A stretch of DNA of 6,714 nt from Caryophanales bacterium UBA3668 (GTDB lineage Bacteria; Bacillota_I; Bacilli_A; RFN20; CAG-826). Positions 5,413 through 6,714 of the stretch are shown here, one piece after another. The translations under genes were made by a program, and so were the position numbers. The stretch covers positions 1-6,714 of the forward strand of contig DFJP01000075.1 in assembly GCA_002373085.1 (NCBI GenBank), given 5' to 3'. The notes beneath the pieces were generated by a model. It saw only the letters and a program-made list of their open reading frames with translations, had not been told where the DNA came from and ran no database searches. The first letter of the stretch is position 1. The number at the start of each line of letters is the position of its first letter.

Positions 5413-6336
5413 TTATTTTGTGGTTCCTTCTGGTTGCATTAAGAATTGTTCAAACTTATCTGCAAAGAGATGACCTAATTTGATTTCGGATTCTGAATCC
5501 CAGTGGGCTCCATCAACATTTCCGATTGGCTCTAAGTGAGTATGTAAGCCTTCTTTAAGAGAATCAATATAGAAGTTATATTCACTTTCAGCCGCGAATT
5601 CTTCTTTGGCTTTATTTACTTGAGCGAAGTAGACCCATTCATGGTAGCTGCTAATACCAGCGTCAATAAATGGAATAATATGTTCGCCTTCGTATTCTTT
5701 GAAGTCTTCTCTGACATTACCAACAAAAGTTCTTAAGTTAGCTTTGTATTGTTTGTAATAACCTTGATAAGAATCGCCTTCACCTTGCATCCAGCAGAAC
5801 GCTTTGATTGTTGGATCAAATCCCATCTTCTTAAGAGCGTCGATTTGTTCTCTAACATAAGCGACAAATTTTGGATACATTGGAGAATTCTCTTTATCTA
5901 GCCAATCGTCCTTGAGATTGCTACCTCCACACGCGAACTTGATGAGGAATAATTTGTCAGCGTATTTTTCGTGGCATTGTTCAGCAATACCGATTTCTGG
6001 TCCAAAGGAATGTTTTCCATTTCCTTGGCCTAATTTGACAGGAACAAATCCAGTAGAAGTGTTTTGTGGATAATAAGTAACTCCACCTGCAGGCCAATCC
6101 TTTGTCCAGCAGTCGTGGGCCATCTTAATTGTTGGATATCCAGCACTATATTCGTTAAATTTATCCATTCCCATAGAACCAGGAATTTGATTTGACCAAG
6201 TGCAGCCAACTCCATTAGATTGTCCGGAGATAATGACGACATCAACTTTTTGTTGTGGCGCTGGATTATTGTGACCACAACCGGCAAGTGAAATAATCAT
6301 AGGTGAAAGTAAAAGTAGTGTTAATTTATTTTTCAT
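5413..6336 (-). CDS. SGNH/SASA-domain esterase lipoprotein
   Basis: 307 residues with a lipoprotein signal: MKNKLTLLLLSPMIISLAGC, cleaved before Cys20, so it is exported and lipid-anchored. The rest matches the sialate O-acetylesterase (SASA, DUF303, CE6-like) type of SGNH hydrolase. ISGQSN carries the nucleophile Ser40; Gly137/Gly138 lie in FACGGSN; WMQGEGD at 182-188 is the characteristic third block; DGAH gives Asp275 and His278 as the rest of the triad. All catalytic residues are present and the length is normal. It probably removes acetyl groups from sialic acid, xylan or another acetylated glycan; the substrate cannot be told from sequence. The ribosome binding site is weak (AAAG, about nine bases upstream). 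It is transcribed towards the preceding operon and ends at the shared terminator. The three GTAAAC repeats upstream may control it. Confidence 0.9.
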   Translation of the reverse strand: MKNKLTLLLLSPMIISLAGCGHNNPAPQQKVDVVIISGQSNGVGCTWSNQIPGSMGMDKFNEYSAGYPTIKMAHDCWTKDWPAGGVTYYPQNTSTGFVPVKLGQGNGKHSFGPEIGIAEQCHEKYADKLFLIKFACGGSNLKDDWLDKENSPMYPKFVAYVREQIDALKKMGFDPTIKAFCWMQGEGDSYQGYYKQYKANLRTFVGNVREDFKEYEGEHIIPFIDAGISSYHEWVYFAQVNKAKEEFAAESEYNFYIDSLKEGLHTHLEPIGNVDGAHWDSESEIKLGHLFADKFEQFLMQPEGTTK

Positions 6337-6360
6337 AGCATCTTTATTTTATCCCTTGTT

Positions 6361-6388
6361 TTAGTAAACAAACCATAGAATATGTAAA
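6361..6388 (-). promoter_or_regulatory. Candidate promoter of the esterase lipoprotein
   Basis: Minus strand: TTTACA (plus 6383-6388), 16-base spacer, TACTAA (plus 6361-6366). The -10 is imperfect, so this is only the best of several weak candidates. The elements overlap the GTAAAC repeats. Confidence 0.35.
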
Positions 6389-6402
6389 CTTCAGTAAACA
6401 AA
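6363..6402. repeat. Phased GTAAAC repeats (candidate operator)
   Basis: AGTAAACAAA occurs at 6363-6372 and again at 6393-6402. A third GTAAAC lies between them at 6384-6389. GTAAAC starts at 6364, 6384 and 6394, spaced 20 and 10 bases, that is on one face of the helix. Position upstream of the lipoprotein gene suggests a regulator site. No known operator is recognised. Confidence 0.4.
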
Positions 6403-6410
6403 AATATAAT

Positions 6411-6480
6411 AACTACAGAGTAGTTGCGAAAAATAAACATCTGATAATTGCTTTTTTCATAACTTTTACTCTAAAAAGTT
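6411..6480 (-). other. Two small hairpins and a 15-codon frame upstream of the lipoprotein
   Basis: AACTAC-AGA-GTAGTT (6411-6425) and AACTTTT-ACTCTA-AAAAGTT (6461-6480) are perfect short inverted repeats. Between and partly within them, a minus-strand frame (6460 to 6413) encodes MKKAIIRCLFFATTL and stops inside the first hairpin. It looks like a signal-peptide fragment or a leader peptide. The ribosome binding site is weak, so coding is unproven. Confidence 0.2.
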
Positions 6481-6503
6481 TAGTCACAATCACGATAATA
6501 TTG

Positions 6504-6532
6504 TTGTATATCCCATTATTTTGAAGTAAAAT
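6504..6532 (+). promoter_or_regulatory. Promoter of the candidate structured RNA
   Basis: TTGTAT (6504-6509), 17-base spacer, TAAAAT (6527-6532). The predicted start is A6539, four bases before the first strand of the long stem. Confidence 0.5.
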
Positions 6533-6538
6533 TTAATC

Positions 6539-6692
6539 AGAGAATGATGATCGGCTATCTAATGGCGGCTGGTCAATTCATATTTACCTTTAGTCATATA
6601 CATCATCATTTTGCGAAAACTCGCTATTGTGCGATTTGTGCTTAACAAATAGCAAAATGGGTAAAAGGACCATATCGTTGGCCTTTTTATTT
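6539..6692 (+). ncRNA. Candidate structured non-coding RNA, family unknown
   Basis: About 154 nt between the promoter at 6504-6532 and an intrinsic terminator. AATGATGAT (6543-6551) pairs perfectly with ATCATCATT (6602-6610), closing a 50-base domain. Next come GCGA-AAAC-TCGC (6613-6624) and ATTTGT-GCTTA-ACAAAT (6634-6650); GCTATT (6623-6628) and AATAGC (6648-6653) offer a competing pairing. The terminator stem ends it. It does not match any riboswitch, T-box, tmRNA or 6S pattern I know. It could be a small RNA or the regulatory leader of a gene beyond the window. A 33-codon frame (6544-6645) inside it has no ribosome binding site and is probably chance. Confidence 0.4.
6663..6692 (+). terminator. 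Intrinsic terminator near window end
   Basis: AAAAGG-A-CCA (6663-6672) pairs with TGGCCTTTT (6679-6687) with one bulged A and loop TATCGT, followed by further T and ATTT. No plus-strand protein gene precedes it, which is why a non-coding RNA is proposed. Confidence 0.7.
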
Positions 6693-6714
6693 GTCTGAGC
6701 CATCGTGCGAACGA

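Noticed and set aside
6030..6287. 85-codon minus-strand frame within the esterase gene
   Set aside because: Out-of-frame shadow of the lipoprotein, which has signal peptide and catalytic triad in its own frame.
6544..6645. 33-codon plus-strand frame starting MMIGYLMAAGQ with a CAIC motif
   Set aside because: No Shine-Dalgarno, and most of it is accounted for by inverted repeats of the candidate RNA. Kept as an alternative only.
6590..6673. 27-codon minus-strand frame (MVLLPILLFV plus a polar tail) opposite the candidate RNA, resembling Fst organisation
   Set aside because: Tempting as a fourth toxin-antitoxin pair, but its start lies in the loop of the terminator hairpin, no minus-strand promoter is visible upstream and it shares no box or core with the 1-720 units.
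6623..6692. tracrRNA-like tail (AATAGCAAAAT followed by hairpin and U-run)
   Set aside because: Only a loose resemblance; no repeat array or cas9 in the window to pair with it.
6640..6692. T-box leader
   Set aside because: The conserved AGGGUGGNACCGCG T-box element is absent before the terminator.

Overview
The window looks like chromosomal DNA of a low-GC Gram-positive bacterium (Bacillota, possibly an Erysipelotrichia- or Mollicutes-related gut Bacilli lineage). The grounds are AT-rich coding sequence, AGGAGG-type ribosome binding sites, TATAAT promoters, a lipobox lipoprotein, and a gene mix (lysoplasmalogenase, iron alcohol dehydrogenase, SGNH acetylesterase) common in anaerobic gut Firmicutes. 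Tryptophan is read from TGG and no reassigned stop codon is needed. The genus cannot be named from sequence alone.

Positions 1-741 carry no large gene. They hold three tandem copies of a roughly 250-base unit. Each unit has a conserved 26-base 5' box, a 21-29 residue hydrophobic peptide ORF (two with TTG starts behind good ribosome binding sites), a stem that can be drawn on either strand, and a TATAAT promoter firing backwards from its downstream end. That backward promoter would make a short antisense RNA overlapping the 3' end of the peptide message. This layout resembles type I toxin-antitoxin loci of the Fst/par or TxpA/BsrG kind. The peptides share only a short core with each other, and I cannot assign them to a named family.

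Next comes a 284-residue fusion of an XRE-type DNA-binding domain to an alpha/beta hydrolase (742-1596). It is visibly more AT-rich than the genes after it, so positions 1 to about 1620 may form an acquired accessory island.

Three codirectional, closely spaced genes follow (1676-5356): a membrane-anchored metallophosphoesterase whose catalytic domain is predicted outside the cell, an iron-containing alcohol dehydrogenase, and a YhhN/TMEM86-type lysoplasmalogenase. Lysoplasmalogenase releases a fatty aldehyde, an alcohol dehydrogenase can reduce an aldehyde, and a metallophosphoesterase can attack a phospho-headgroup. The three could therefore form an ether-lipid breakdown or remodelling cassette (inference). 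A strong two-way terminator at 5364-5410 separates them from a convergent SGNH/SASA-domain lipoprotein on the minus strand (5413-6336).

The last 378 bases contain no convincing protein gene. They hold a GTAAAC motif repeated at 10- and 20-base spacing upstream of the lipoprotein, small hairpins, and a candidate structured RNA at 6539-6692 with its own promoter, a 9-bp stem starting near its 5' end and an intrinsic terminator.
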